A stretch of 32,939 nt of DNA from an uncultured Caryophanales bacterium (GCA_946410555.1 CAMKAT010000014.1:1-32939), one strand, 5' to 3'; positions 1 through 7,103 are shown, numbered from the stretch's first letter. The notes: generated by a model not told the origin, from the letters alone. Numbers and translations are program-made.

Positions 1-261
1 AAAAATATACTATATAGAGAACTTATATCTGATGAATTAAATTTAACAATAATAAGTTATTATTTTCAAAAAATTAATAATGAAATAGATGAATTAATAG
101 AAGATAAAAAAGATAAAATACTAATTGAAAGAAATGAGATATTATATGCTTATGAAGATAAAATAAACAGAATTCAATATGTATTAGAAAACACAATAGA
201 TTATGATTTAAATAATAAATATATACCTATTAATACACATGAAAAAAGAAGAGATAAATAA
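1..261 (+). CDS. C-terminal end of an unrecognised protein (5' end outside window)
   Basis: An open frame runs from the first base to a TAA at 259-261, giving 86 codons with no stop. The visible part is hydrophilic and rich in Lys, Glu, Ile and Asn, with a probable helical or coiled stretch (NEIDELIEDKKDK) and the basic end HEKRRDK. The next gene, on the same strand, also ends in a basic KKKR tail. A hairpin terminator follows directly, so this gene closes its transcript. I recognise no family, and the start lies upstream of the window. Confidence 0.6.
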   Translation, partial: KNILYRELISDELNLTIISYYFQKINNEIDELIEDKKDKILIERNEILYAYEDKINRIQYVLENTIDYDLNNKYIPINTHEKRRDK

Positions 262-285
262 AGAATCTTTATAGATTCTTTTTAT
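260..285 (+). terminator. Intrinsic terminator after the first partial gene
   Basis: The arms AAAGAATCT (260-268) and AGATTCTTT (273-281) form a 9-bp perfect stem with a 4-nt loop, followed by a T-rich tract. The stem overlaps the TAA stop of the partial gene. Confidence 0.75.
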
Positions 286-314
286 TTGACATATTTAATG
301 TTTAACCATATAAT
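286..314 (+). promoter_or_regulatory. Consensus sigma-A promoter for the gene at 348
   Basis: TTGACA (286-291) and TATAAT (309-314) are separated by exactly 17 bp, a perfect vegetative promoter. The ribosome site AAAAGGAGA (about 331-339) lies 8 nt before the ATG at 348. Confidence 0.85.
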
Positions 315-347
315 AAACAAATCAGAGAAGAAAAGGAGATATATTAA

Positions 348-998
348 ATGAATAATATAACAACTAAAGAAGAATTATTTAAAATATTAAAAGATCAAGA
401 AAATATGAGAGAATATGCTCTTGCAGATTGTGCTGATGATACTCTAAAACAAATTGAAAAATTTATGAATATTATAAATAATGAAAAAGAAACAGCATTA
501 AAAGAAGCAAATGAAAAAAATAAAAATTCAAAATTAATTAAAATATGCAATGAAATCGGAATAGTAGAATCTTATATATGTATATTTTTAATAGAGTATT
601 TTCTAAAATGTAACTTTAATAATTTTATCGGTACATTTTTCATTAATCTTATTTTGATATCCGGAATATCATATGGAAGTAGAAGTATTAACAAAATTGC
701 AAATAACATTTTGAAGGAAGCTGAAGAACTTCATAACTCCGTTAAAGAATATGACGAAGAAATTAAGATATTAGAAAAAGGAAAAAATCGTATTCATAAA
801 GCTAAATTAATAGATGAGACATGGAGAAATTTAGCAGTTGAGCATAGAATGAATCAAGGTTCATTAGACACAATGCCAACAATAGATGATGCAGCAAAAT
901 ATGTAGAAAATAATTACAATCTAACAGAAGAAAATCAAACATGCAAAAAATTAACTCGTAATAATAGTATTAATATTAATAATAAAAAGAAGAGATAA
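348..998 (+). CDS. Hypothetical protein with a central membrane hairpin
   Basis: A 216-residue protein of unrecognised family. Residues 1-65 are charged and probably helical. Residues about 72-108 carry two hydrophobic segments (around ESYICIFLIEYFL and FFINLILISGISY), which suggests a membrane hairpin. Residues 115-150 are again charged and helical, and the tail is Asn/Lys-rich, ending NKKKR. The start is well supported by AAAAGGAGA 8 nt upstream and a consensus promoter, so the gene is probably well expressed. It stands alone between its promoter and a terminator shared with the convergent gpsA. A small membrane-associated accessory protein is as far as the sequence goes. Confidence 0.6.
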   Translation: MNNITTKEELFKILKDQENMREYALADCADDTLKQIEKFMNIINNEKETALKEANEKNKNSKLIKICNEIGIVESYICIFLIEYFLKCNFNNFIGTFFINLILISGISYGSRSINKIANNILKEAEELHNSVKEYDEEIKILEKGKNRIHKAKLIDETWRNLAVEHRMNQGSLDTMPTIDDAAKYVENNYNLTEENQTCKKLTRNNSININNKKKR

Positions 999-1009
999 CT
1001 CTTCTTTTT
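984..1009. terminator. Bidirectional terminator between the 348 gene and gpsA
   Basis: AAAAAGAAGAG (984-994) pairs perfectly with CTCTTCTTTTT (999-1009) around a 4-nt loop. A T-run follows on the + strand, and the A-rich left arm gives U residues on the - strand. Both flanking genes end in or beside it. Confidence 0.8.
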
Positions 1010-1986
1010 TATTTTTCCATTAAAAATATTTCTAACTTCTTAGGATCTTCATCTTTCATAACAATTTTATATATTAAATCAATCACAGGCATTTTAATTT
1101 TTTTCTTCTTAATAAGTTGATAAATAGATTTTAAAGTATAATAACCTTCGACTGTAGTATTATCTAAGTATTCTTGAGTTTTCTTTTTATCTCCTTTACC
1201 AAGTAATACTCCATAAGAGTAGTTTCTAGATTTAACTGATGTAGCTGTTAAAGTTAAATCTCCGACACCCGCAAAAGAAAGGATAGAGTTCTTTTTACCA
1301 CCTATTCCTACGATTAAAGATCTTATATCATGTAATGATTCAGTTATAAGAAAGCATCTTGTTGATTCACTATAACCAAGTCCTTCTAAGATACCTGATG
1401 CTATAGCAATTACATTCTTAATTGAACCACATAATTCAGTACCAATCATATCTTTAGATTCTCTTAATTTAATATTAGTTCCATTATAAATCTTAGATAC
1501 TTCAGTAAATACTTCATGAGTTTTAACTGCACAAGCAAGACCTATAGGTTCACCACTCGCAATATCAATAGCAAATGAAGGACCACTTATAACACCTAAC
1601 TTTTTAGTTTTGATATTATCTAAGAATACTTCATGAACAAATCTACAAGAACCTTGTTCAATACCTTTAGAACCAATAATAAATATTTGATTTTTATTTA
1701 TATATGGTTTCATATCTCTAGAAACACTACTAACATATTTAGCAGCACACATTATAAACACTATTTGAGCCTCTTTAAGAGCAGTTTCATAACTATCAGT
1801 AATATATATACTCTTAGGAACTTTTATTCCGTTAAAAGCATCAATTCCATGTTTTTTGTAATCTTCAAACCTTTTTATGTTATCGCTAGATTCAGTCCAC
1901 ATAGTAATTTTATTATTTTTATTCTTGCTTAAAGCAATTGCCATACTTAATCCATAAACCCCTGTACCAAGTATAGTTATATTCAT
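1009..1986 (-). CDS. gpsA: Glycerol-3-phosphate dehydrogenase [NAD(P)+]
   Basis: GpsA makes sn-glycerol 3-phosphate from dihydroxyacetone phosphate in the cytoplasm, feeding phospholipid synthesis. The 325 residues match the family length. The N-terminal Rossmann fold carries GTGVYG (residues 7-12). Next come the conserved GSKGIE (105-110) and SGPSFA (134-139), then the catalytic lysine in GSIKNVIAIASGILEGLG (K190). GVGDLTLTATS (240-250) and the phosphate-binding SRN (253-255) follow. A small oddity is Cys186 in ELCGSIKN, where Gly is usual. The gene overlaps the end of rarA by 4 nt (ATGA), so the two are translationally coupled. The 3' end shares a bidirectional terminator with the convergent gene. 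Confidence 0.95.
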   Translation of the reverse strand: MNITILGTGVYGLSMAIALSKNKNNKITMWTESSDNIKRFEDYKKHGIDAFNGIKVPKSIYITDSYETALKEAQIVFIMCAAKYVSSVSRDMKPYINKNQIFIIGSKGIEQGSCRFVHEVFLDNIKTKKLGVISGPSFAIDIASGEPIGLACAVKTHEVFTEVSKIYNGTNIKLRESKDMIGTELCGSIKNVIAIASGILEGLGYSESTRCFLITESLHDIRSLIVGIGGKKNSILSFAGVGDLTLTATSVKSRNYSYGVLLGKGDKKKTQEYLDNTTVEGYYTLKSIYQLIKKKKIKMPVIDLIYKIVMKDEDPKKLEIFLMEK

Positions 1987-3179
1987 TTTTTCATCTCCTC
2001 ATTAACTCGGTTTAAACCGTTTTCATACTTATTATCACACGCATGATAAAATTTAACATTCTTTATATTATCTGGTAAATATTGTTGTTTAACCCAATGT
2101 TTAGGATAACTATGAGGATATTTATATAAAGGATTATTTTCACTATTTATATGTTTAGGAACATCCCCAGTAGATCCTTTTTCAATTAAACTTAAAGCTT
2201 CATCAATTGCACAAATACCAGAATTACTCTTAGGTGAAAGAGCAAGCTCTAAGACAGTATCAGCAAGTGGTATTCTAGCTTCAGGAAGACCAAGCATCTC
2301 ACAAGTTTCAATACAAGCTCTAACCTTAGGTCCCATGGAAGGATTAGCAAGTCCAATATCTTCATATGCTATCACTGACATTCTTCTATAAATGATATCT
2401 AAATCTCCGATAGCAATAAGACGAGCTAAATAATATATCGCAGCATCAGGGTCTGATCCTCTAATACTCTTTTGAAAAGCACTAATTAATTGGTAATGAT
2501 TATCACCATTTTGATCTCCCAATAAAACTGGTTTATTATTAATACTTTCTACAAGTTTAAGTGTAATATGATGTGTTTTAGTAGAATAATAAGCTACTTC
2601 TAAAAGATTTAGAGCACTTCTATAATCACCTGAAGAAAGATATGCAATTCTATTTATTGCATCATCATCAATCTTACATTTAGGAAGTAGGGGAATAGTA
2701 CGTTCTAATCCCTTCTTAATATCATTAACAGTTAAACTATGTAACTCAAATATTTGACATCTACTTCTAATCGCAGGATTAATCTTATAATAAGGATTAC
2801 TAGTAGTTAAACCAATTAATATAATCTTTCCATTTTCTACATAAGGAAGTAATATATCTTGTTTATCTTTATTCATTCTATGAATTTCATCTACGATTAA
2901 TACTATATCACCATACATTTTAGCTTCTTCGATAACTACATCAAAGTCTTCTTTTTTATTAATAACAGCATTTAAAAGTCTGAATCTTAATCCAAGTTCA
3001 TTAACAATTACATTAGCAAGCGTAGTCTTTCCAGTTCCTGGAGGACCAAAAAGAATCATACTAAATATTCTTCCATTGCTAATCATATTTGATATTACTT
3101 TATTTTTACCTACCAAATGTTCTTGTCCAATCACGTCACTAATTTTAGTAGGTCTCATTTTATCCGCTAATAATTCCAT
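1983..3179 (-). CDS. rarA: RarA/MgsA-type AAA+ ATPase (replication-associated recombination protein A)
   Basis: A clamp-loader-like AAA+ ATPase that acts at stalled or damaged replication forks. It has 398 residues. Walker A is GPPGTGKT (45-52), Walker B is IVLIVDEIHR (DE at 97-98), sensor 1 lies in GLTTSNP and the arginine finger in IRSRC. The C-terminal half has the family blocks GSDPDAAIYYLARLI, RRMSVIAYEDIGLANP, LPEARIPLA and YPHSYPKHWVKQQYLP. It is first of a two-gene operon with gpsA (4-nt overlap, stop TGA). GGTGAT lies just before the ATG, with an extended -10 upstream. It diverges from xerD, and lies close to the putative terminus. Confidence 0.95.
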   Translation of the reverse strand: MELLADKMRPTKISDVIGQEHLVGKNKVISNMISNGRIFSMILFGPPGTGKTTLANVIVNELGLRFRLLNAVINKKEDFDVVIEEAKMYGDIVLIVDEIHRMNKDKQDILLPYVENGKIILIGLTTSNPYYKINPAIRSRCQIFELHSLTVNDIKKGLERTIPLLPKCKIDDDAINRIAYLSSGDYRSALNLLEVAYYSTKTHHITLKLVESINNKPVLLGDQNGDNHYQLISAFQKSIRGSDPDAAIYYLARLIAIGDLDIIYRRMSVIAYEDIGLANPSMGPKVRACIETCEMLGLPEARIPLADTVLELALSPKSNSGICAIDEALSLIEKGSTGDVPKHINSENNPLYKYPHSYPKHWVKQQYLPDNIKNVKFYHACDNKYENGLNRVNEEMKK

Positions 3180-3198
3180 AGTTAATCACCATATGTAT

Positions 3199-3207
3199 AT
3201 TATATCA
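3199..3207 (-). promoter_or_regulatory. Extended -10 promoter for rarA-gpsA
   Basis: On the - strand this reads TGATATAAT, a full extended -10 (TGnTATAAT). No convincing -35 is visible. A possible xerD -10 (TATAAT, 3238-3243) lies in the same divergent spacer. Confidence 0.5.
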
Positions 3208-3263
3208 AAATTATTATAAAATTATTTAAAAATATATTATAATTACACTAGAGGTAAAAGAAT

Positions 3264-4136
3264 ATGAATGATGAATATATAAGTGAATTTTTATCATATT
3301 TAGAACTAGATTTAAATTATAGTAATAATACTATATTATCATATGATAATGATCTAAAAAGATTAAATGTATACTTTAAGAATAAAGACTTTTTAAAGCT
3401 TACAGTTAATGATTTAGTTAAATATATATCAAATCTTAAAGATCTTTCTCCATCTAGTATTTCACACATGATTTCAACTCTTAAGACATTCTATTCATAT
3501 TTTATAAAAATAGACAAAATAAAAGTTAACCCAACAGATGCTCTTAAATCACCAAAGTTAGGTCTACATCTTCCTGAATACTTAAGTATGGATGAAATAG
3601 ATAACCTACTTGATATTGAAGTCACAGATCCATTCAGTGCAAGAAATAAAGCAATCTTAGAGCTAATGTATGCAACAGGTTTAAGAATATCTGAAGTAAT
3701 ATCTCTTGAATTTAAAAATATAGATTTTGAAGAATGTATTGTTAGAGTCATGGGGAAGGGGAGTAAAGAGAGAATTGTCCCTATCAACGATTATGCTCTT
3801 GATGCATTAAATACATATATCGAAGAATATAGACCATTAATGGTTAAAAATGAAGTAAATAATTATTTATTCTTAAATAATCATGGTAAACAAATGACTC
3901 GTCAAGGAATTTTCAAAATGATTAAAGCAGAATGCCTAAAGAAAGGAATAACTAAAGATATATCACCACATACTATAAGACACACATTTGCAACCCACCT
4001 ACTTGAAAATGGTGCAGATCTAAGAATCATTCAAGAACTTTTGGGACACTCTGATATAAGTACTACTCAAATATATACTCATCTTACTAATGATGAATTA
4101 AAAAATGATTATAAAAAATATTTCCCAAGAGATTAA
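3264..4136 (+). CDS. xerD: XerD-type tyrosine site-specific recombinase
   Basis: Resolves chromosome dimers by strand exchange at dif. At 290 residues it has the normal XerC/XerD length. The N-terminal SAM-like core-binding domain spans about residues 4-85 (YSNNTILSYDNDL, STLKTFYSYF). The catalytic domain has all residues: R141 (ATGLRISE), K165 (GKGSKER), H236 and R239 (PHTIRH), H262 (LLGHSDISTTQIYTH) and the nucleophile Y271. AGAGGT lies before the ATG. A dif-like site lies about 560 bp downstream. That genetic linkage recalls the single-recombinase systems XerS/dif-SL and XerH/dif-H, although the site itself is of the classical XerCD type. No second recombinase is in this window. I chose xerD over xerC by overall resemblance. 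Confidence 0.92.
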   Translation: MNDEYISEFLSYLELDLNYSNNTILSYDNDLKRLNVYFKNKDFLKLTVNDLVKYISNLKDLSPSSISHMISTLKTFYSYFIKIDKIKVNPTDALKSPKLGLHLPEYLSMDEIDNLLDIEVTDPFSARNKAILELMYATGLRISEVISLEFKNIDFEECIVRVMGKGSKERIVPINDYALDALNTYIEEYRPLMVKNEVNNYLFLNNHGKQMTRQGIFKMIKAECLKKGITKDISPHTIRHTFATHLLENGADLRIIQELLGHSDISTTQIYTHLTNDELKNDYKKYFPRD

Positions 4137-4263
4137 TAAAGAGGGCATGACTAGATGAAGAAGGCAAGAATACTAAATAGAGAAGAGTAATAATACATAA
4201 ATATAATTATTAAAGATATTATTTCATACTAATTATGATATAGAGTGGGGAAGTAGTCATTTT

Positions 4264-4308
4264 GTGAAACATTCGTGAAACATAATTCGTGAAACATTTG
4301 TGAAACAT
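4264..4308 (+). repeat. Four GTGAAACAT direct repeats (parS half-site-like) inside an inverted repeat
   Basis: Identical 9-mers GTGAAACAT begin at 4264, 4275, 4289 and 4300, so spacings are 11, 14 and 11 bp. Three are preceded by TT plus a pyrimidine. The array is framed by GGAAGTAG (4249-4256) and its complement CTACTTCC (4326-4333). GTGAAACA equals one half of the ParB palindrome TGTTTCACGTGAAACA, but here the halves are tandem, not inverted. The near-helical spacing suggests a protein-binding array. Confidence 0.75.
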
Positions 4309-4454
4309 ATAGACATCTACTCCCCCTACTTCCAAATAAAAAATTTTTAAGATAAGTCCAGTTATAAATAAATTAATATTAATTTAGAATTTATAAAAAT
4401 ATATTAATATAATAATTAATTAACTGTTACTATATAATTTATACTGATCATTAT

Positions 4455-4476
4455 AAATTAAGCTTATGCTTAATTT
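4455..4476 (+). terminator. Possible terminator downstream of xerD
   Basis: AAATTAAGC (4455-4463) pairs perfectly with GCTTAATTT (4468-4476) around TTAT, followed on the + strand by TATTTATTAATT. It could end the xerD transcript some 320 nt past its stop. Base composition is so AT-rich that chance must be considered. Confidence 0.4.
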
Positions 4477-4696
4477 TATTTATTAATTATTAATTACTAA
4501 TCATAATTTTTTTTAAAAAATATAAATAATCAAAGAATAACTAATCGAACATATATACCATTCATAAAAGAATAGAACTACATATATAAAGAGTAATATA
4601 GATATCTATACATAAACTAAATAAAACTATATAATATCTATATAGAGTACATACTTACAGGTGGATAATTAACCATCTTTTTAATCAAAATACTTA

Positions 4697-4724
4697 ACTT
4701 CATATAATATATATTATGTTAACT
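4697..4724 (+). other. dif: dif chromosome-dimer resolution site (28 bp)
   Basis: The 28 bp start ACTTCATA, have the core AATATATATTATG and end TTAACT. By eye 25 of 28 positions equal the Bacillus subtilis dif as I remember it. Only one position (A at the sixth base) disagrees with the degenerate Firmicutes consensus I recall. The site has two 11-bp arms around a 6-bp centre and lies about 560 bp downstream of a xerD gene, in a gene-free region where gene orientation becomes uniform. It is the probable substrate of the neighbouring recombinase. Confidence 0.85.
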
Positions 4725-4800
4725 TCTATATTTTATATATTTAGATAGATAATCAATCATTAGTGTTTCTCTACTAAAAATATATAACTAATAAATACTA

Positions 4801-4840
4801 ACCCCTACTCAAAAAATAATAATCTGAAGAAGGGGGCTTG
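4801..4840 (+). repeat. G/C island, copy 1 (CCCC ... GAAGAAGGGGGCTTG)
   Basis: CCCCTACTC (4802-4810) and TCTGAAGAAGGGGGCTTG (4823-4840) flank an A-rich spacer. The island resembles 4993-5031 in order and sequence. The C and G runs can pair imperfectly. A perfect-looking terminator hairpin follows at 4848. Confidence 0.5.
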
Positions 4841-4847
4841 CATCAAA

Positions 4848-4877
4848 AAAATCTGGATTCTTATATCTAGATTTTAT
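4848..4877 (+). terminator. Terminator-like hairpin with T tract; possible small RNA end
   Basis: AAAATCTGGAT (4848-4858) pairs with ATCTAGATTTT (4865-4875), 11 bp with one G-U pair and a 6-nt loop, followed by ATTTTTAT. No gene precedes it on this strand. With the imperfect hairpin of 4801-4840 it could close a short RNA of about 80 nt, but I see no clear promoter. Confidence 0.4.
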
Positions 4878-4992
4878 TTTTATATTAATAACTTATTTTT
4901 ATATATTTATTTATAATAATGTACTTATATTAATATCAATATGGATACTTATACATATAATTATCTATTATTTATCTTAAATCAACGCTTTT

Positions 4993-5031
4993 ACTCCCCA
5001 CTCTAAAATCAAAATTTGAAGAGGGGACTTG
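4993..5031 (+). repeat. G/C island, copy 2 (CCCCACTC ... TTTGAAGAGGGGACTTG)
   Basis: Same architecture as 4801-4840: ACTCCCCACTC, then an A-rich spacer, then TTTGAAGAGGGGACTTG. Related islands lie at 4243-4256 (GAGTGGGGAAGTAG), 4319-4333 (CTACTCCCCCTACTTCC) and 5190-5208 (ACTTCCCC ... CCTACTC). Confidence 0.5.
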
Positions 5032-5169
5032 AATAAAAATTTTAAGAGTATATTTTTATAATTTATTAATATATTTATATCAAATATTTCAATTTAATTA
5101 CTTATATATATTATTAATATTTATACTTAATTAATAATATATATTAAAAAGAAGAGTTTAAATAGAAAA

Positions 5170-5195
5170 TAAAGAGGAAGTCATTTTAAACTTCC
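5170..5195 (-). terminator. Terminator of the zincin-like operon
   Basis: On the - strand GGAAGT (5195-5190) pairs with ACTTCC (5181-5176) around an 8-nt loop, then TCTTTATTTT. It follows the last HExxH gene by about 30 nt. Confidence 0.55.
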
Positions 5196-5224
5196 CCTTT
5201 CCTACTCTATTTATTTATATTAAA

Positions 5225-6094
5225 TTATTTCAATTTCTTAATTTTTCTTTTTTCTTTTTTATATTCATCATAAGTAATATCTAGACCATATTTCATCTTA
5301 GATTCTAATGATAAGTCAGGATATTTTTCAATAATATCATTCTTTAATATATCTATTTTATCATTTAGTTCTTCATACCCATACGCTCCTAAATATCGAC
5401 TAATCGGAGTACTAATTATTTCTTTATGAAATGTTGTGCTATAGTTATATATTAAACTATAAGCTAATTTATTTTTATAATATTTTTTTAATTCTTCTTG
5501 TTTAGAGTTTCTTAAGAATTGAAGAACATATTTATTTGCTTCAACATCAGCTTCTCTTTCACAATAAAAATAATCATGATAAATTTTTTTATACCAATAA
5601 TTTAGGATACTCATAAAATAATCAGTATTATCTAAAAATTGTTTAACAAATTCAATATCATTAGATGATGGTACAATATTAGCACCTACTCCTGAAGCTA
5701 AAAACATTATACGAAAGAAATCTTTAGTTAATAAATATCTATATTTATCAATTGGATCATTAAGTGACTCATAAGTGTTTTCATTTAAAAATTTCAATTG
5801 AGCTGCATGATTTAATTCATGCAATAATACAAATAAATATAATGTATTATATCTAAAAGCACTATCTAATTTAAAATTATTATCTTTACAATTAAAATCT
5901 AAATTAATAGTCCTATCAATAAAAGAATAAGAAGTAGAATCATAACTTGGATTATTAAATACTAGATTCTTAAAATAATCTTTAACATCTAATTCTTCAG
6001 CTAAAAGATCTGCTAATCCTTCGATTGTTTCCGGAGGCATTATTATATTAGCATTTGAATATTCAATTACTGTTTCACGTACTTTTTTATTCAT
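5225..6094 (-). CDS. HExxH zincin-like protein, subfamily B (copy 2)
   Basis: One of five tandem paralogues, with no family I can name. It has 289 residues and no signal peptide or membrane segment, so it is probably cytoplasmic. The putative zinc site is LLHELNHAAQLK (H92, E93, H96). About 83 residues later comes CEREADVEA (E179, D183), where E179 would be the third ligand as in gluzincins. It matches the gene at 7136-8035 along its length: PPETIEGLADLLAEEL versus PAETIEEVTEIIADEL, LNDPIDKYRYLL versus LNDPLDKYKYLI, and the C-terminal YGLDIT-DEY. It ends the operon, before a hairpin. AGGAAG and TAGGAAA lie before the ATG. Function is unknown: metalloprotease or metal-binding protein are both possible. 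Confidence 0.75.
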   Translation of the reverse strand: MNKKVRETVIEYSNANIIMPPETIEGLADLLAEELDVKDYFKNLVFNNPSYDSTSYSFIDRTINLDFNCKDNNFKLDSAFRYNTLYLFVLLHELNHAAQLKFLNENTYESLNDPIDKYRYLLTKDFFRIMFLASGVGANIVPSSNDIEFVKQFLDNTDYFMSILNYWYKKIYHDYFYCEREADVEANKYVLQFLRNSKQEELKKYYKNKLAYSLIYNYSTTFHKEIISTPISRYLGAYGYEELNDKIDILKNDIIEKYPDLSLESKMKYGLDITYDEYKKEKRKIKKLK

Positions 6095-6145
6095 AAATTT
6101 CCTACTCTCTTCCTAATTTATTTTTATTTCTCTAGTCTAAATTTA

Positions 6146-7072
6146 TTAACTTATATAATTCCACCTGTTAGTCTTCTTTTTTTCTTTAATGCAATCGTCT
6201 AATTCATCATGTAATGCTTTAGTTTTATCAATAACATCATTGCTTAATTTTAATCCATATCTATATTTAGTAGTATTACTTAAATCACTTTTTCTAAATA
6301 CTCTATCTAAGATTCCATCTAAAGTACTTGTATAGTTATCTAGCCTAAATATTTCAACATAATTTTCTAATGGAGTAATATATTTATTATTCTTTTCATC
6401 TAATTCATAACCAGTTAAATATAAATTTGATAACTCTAAAGTAATAACTTTTAAAGTTTCTTCTTTTCTTACATTATTATCATCACAAGTAGAAATAATA
6501 CTTTTTAAGAGTCTCAAAGAATCTATATCGCTAAATCGTTCTTGAATAATATAATCATGATAATAATCATAATAAGCTTTTAAATTTAAATAAAAATCTT
6601 TTTTATATTCTATATTTAGAAGTTTTAAATATTCAATTTCATCTTTTTCCAAATCTGTATAACAATAAGAACACATACAAGTATAACGAATAGCAATATA
6701 ATTCATTAAATATTCTAGTTGTACTAAAGGATACTTAGAAGCAAATAGATTCTTATTATCTACTTGTTTAACTTGGCATGCATGATATAACTCATGAAAA
6801 AAAGTCTTAAGAATATAAAGATTAATAATATATAAAGGATAGGATTCATAATAATTAATGATAGCTTGAGTATTAATACGTATAATTCCTTCGAACATAG
6901 AATAATGACCAAAATTATCCTTACCTAAATCCTCAATTTCAAAATCACTAACATAGTTATTTATTTTATTATTATTTACAAATAAATAAAAAATCTCTCT
7001 AAGAGAATTTTCATCTAATAGTTTATCAGATCTAGTTTCTCTAACTAGAATATCAAATATTTCTTTATACAT
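6146..7072 (-). CDS. HExxH zincin-like protein, subfamily A (copy 2)
   Basis: 308 residues from the chosen start. The frame is open to an ATG at 7108, but those 12 extra codons would lie inside a perfect terminator hairpin. The ATG at 7072 also aligns with the N-termini of the paralogues (MYKEIFDILVRET versus MKKELYETIYKYI). The zinc motif is FFHELYHACQVK (H93, E94, H97) and the distal motif QERFSDIDSL (E178). A cysteine cluster CMCSYC lies between them. The C-terminal KYRYGLKL matches the family's YGL block. After the TAA at 6146 the spacer still carries about 40 bp nearly identical to the 3' end of the gene at 8043, as if the original tail were lost by frameshift. Family unrecognised. Confidence 0.72.
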   Translation of the reverse strand: MYKEIFDILVRETRSDKLLDENSLREIFYLFVNNNKINNYVSDFEIEDLGKDNFGHYSMFEGIIRINTQAIINYYESYPLYIINLYILKTFFHELYHACQVKQVDNKNLFASKYPLVQLEYLMNYIAIRYTCMCSYCYTDLEKDEIEYLKLLNIEYKKDFYLNLKAYYDYYHDYIIQERFSDIDSLRLLKSIISTCDDNNVRKEETLKVITLELSNLYLTGYELDEKNNKYITPLENYVEIFRLDNYTSTLDGILDRVFRKSDLSNTTKYRYGLKLSNDVIDKTKALHDELDDCIKEKKKTNRWNYIS

Positions 7073-7103
7073 AAAAATACTTCCCATCTCTTGGAAGTAT
7101 TTT
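7073..7103 (-). terminator. Perfect hairpin with U-run abutting the next start codon
   Basis: On the - strand AAAATACTTCC (7103-7093) pairs perfectly with GGAAGTATTTT (7084-7074) around an 8-nt loop. A five-U run ends directly at the ATG at 7072. It should terminate or attenuate transcription between the gene at 7136-8035 and the one at 6146-7072. The GGGAAG in its right arm could double as the ribosome site. Confidence 0.7.

Larger units (their letters stand above)
4137..5224. other. Gene-free, extremely AT-rich region: probable replication terminus
   Basis: About 1.09 kb with no coding frame of useful length. It holds four GTGAAACAT direct repeats, a 28-bp dif-like site, two terminator-like hairpins on the + strand, one on the - strand, and several short G/C islands that resemble one another. 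The rest is almost pure A and T. Right of dif nearly all genes are on the - strand, which fits a fork arriving from the right. A single DnaA-box-like GGTGGATAA (about 4660-4668) is present but isolated. Confidence 0.6.

Noticed and set aside
1633..1932. Open frame of 99 codons on the + strand inside gpsA
   Set aside because: It is antisense to a clear gpsA, has no ribosome site and its product is low in complexity. A shadow of the real gene.
4264..4308. A true ParB parS site
   Set aside because: Only direct half-sites are present. No TGTTTCACGTGAAACA palindrome or one-mismatch version is seen, so it is reported as parS half-site-like only.
4660..4668. DnaA box (GGTGGATAA, complement of TTATCCACC)
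   Set aside because: Single copy with one mismatch, no cluster and no dnaA or dnaN nearby, so not an origin.
4823..5070. Two ten-codon TTG frames right after the GAAGAAGGGGGC and GAAGAGGGGAC islands
   Set aside because: Both have exactly ten codons, but the purine run touches the TTG, too close for a ribosome site, and the peptides are unrelated. Probably coincidence.
4140..5160. GAAGAAGG/GAAGAGGGG motifs as SpoIIIE/FtsK orientation signals
   Set aside because: Such signals should reverse orientation at dif. Here similar purine-rich motifs lie on the + strand on both sides.
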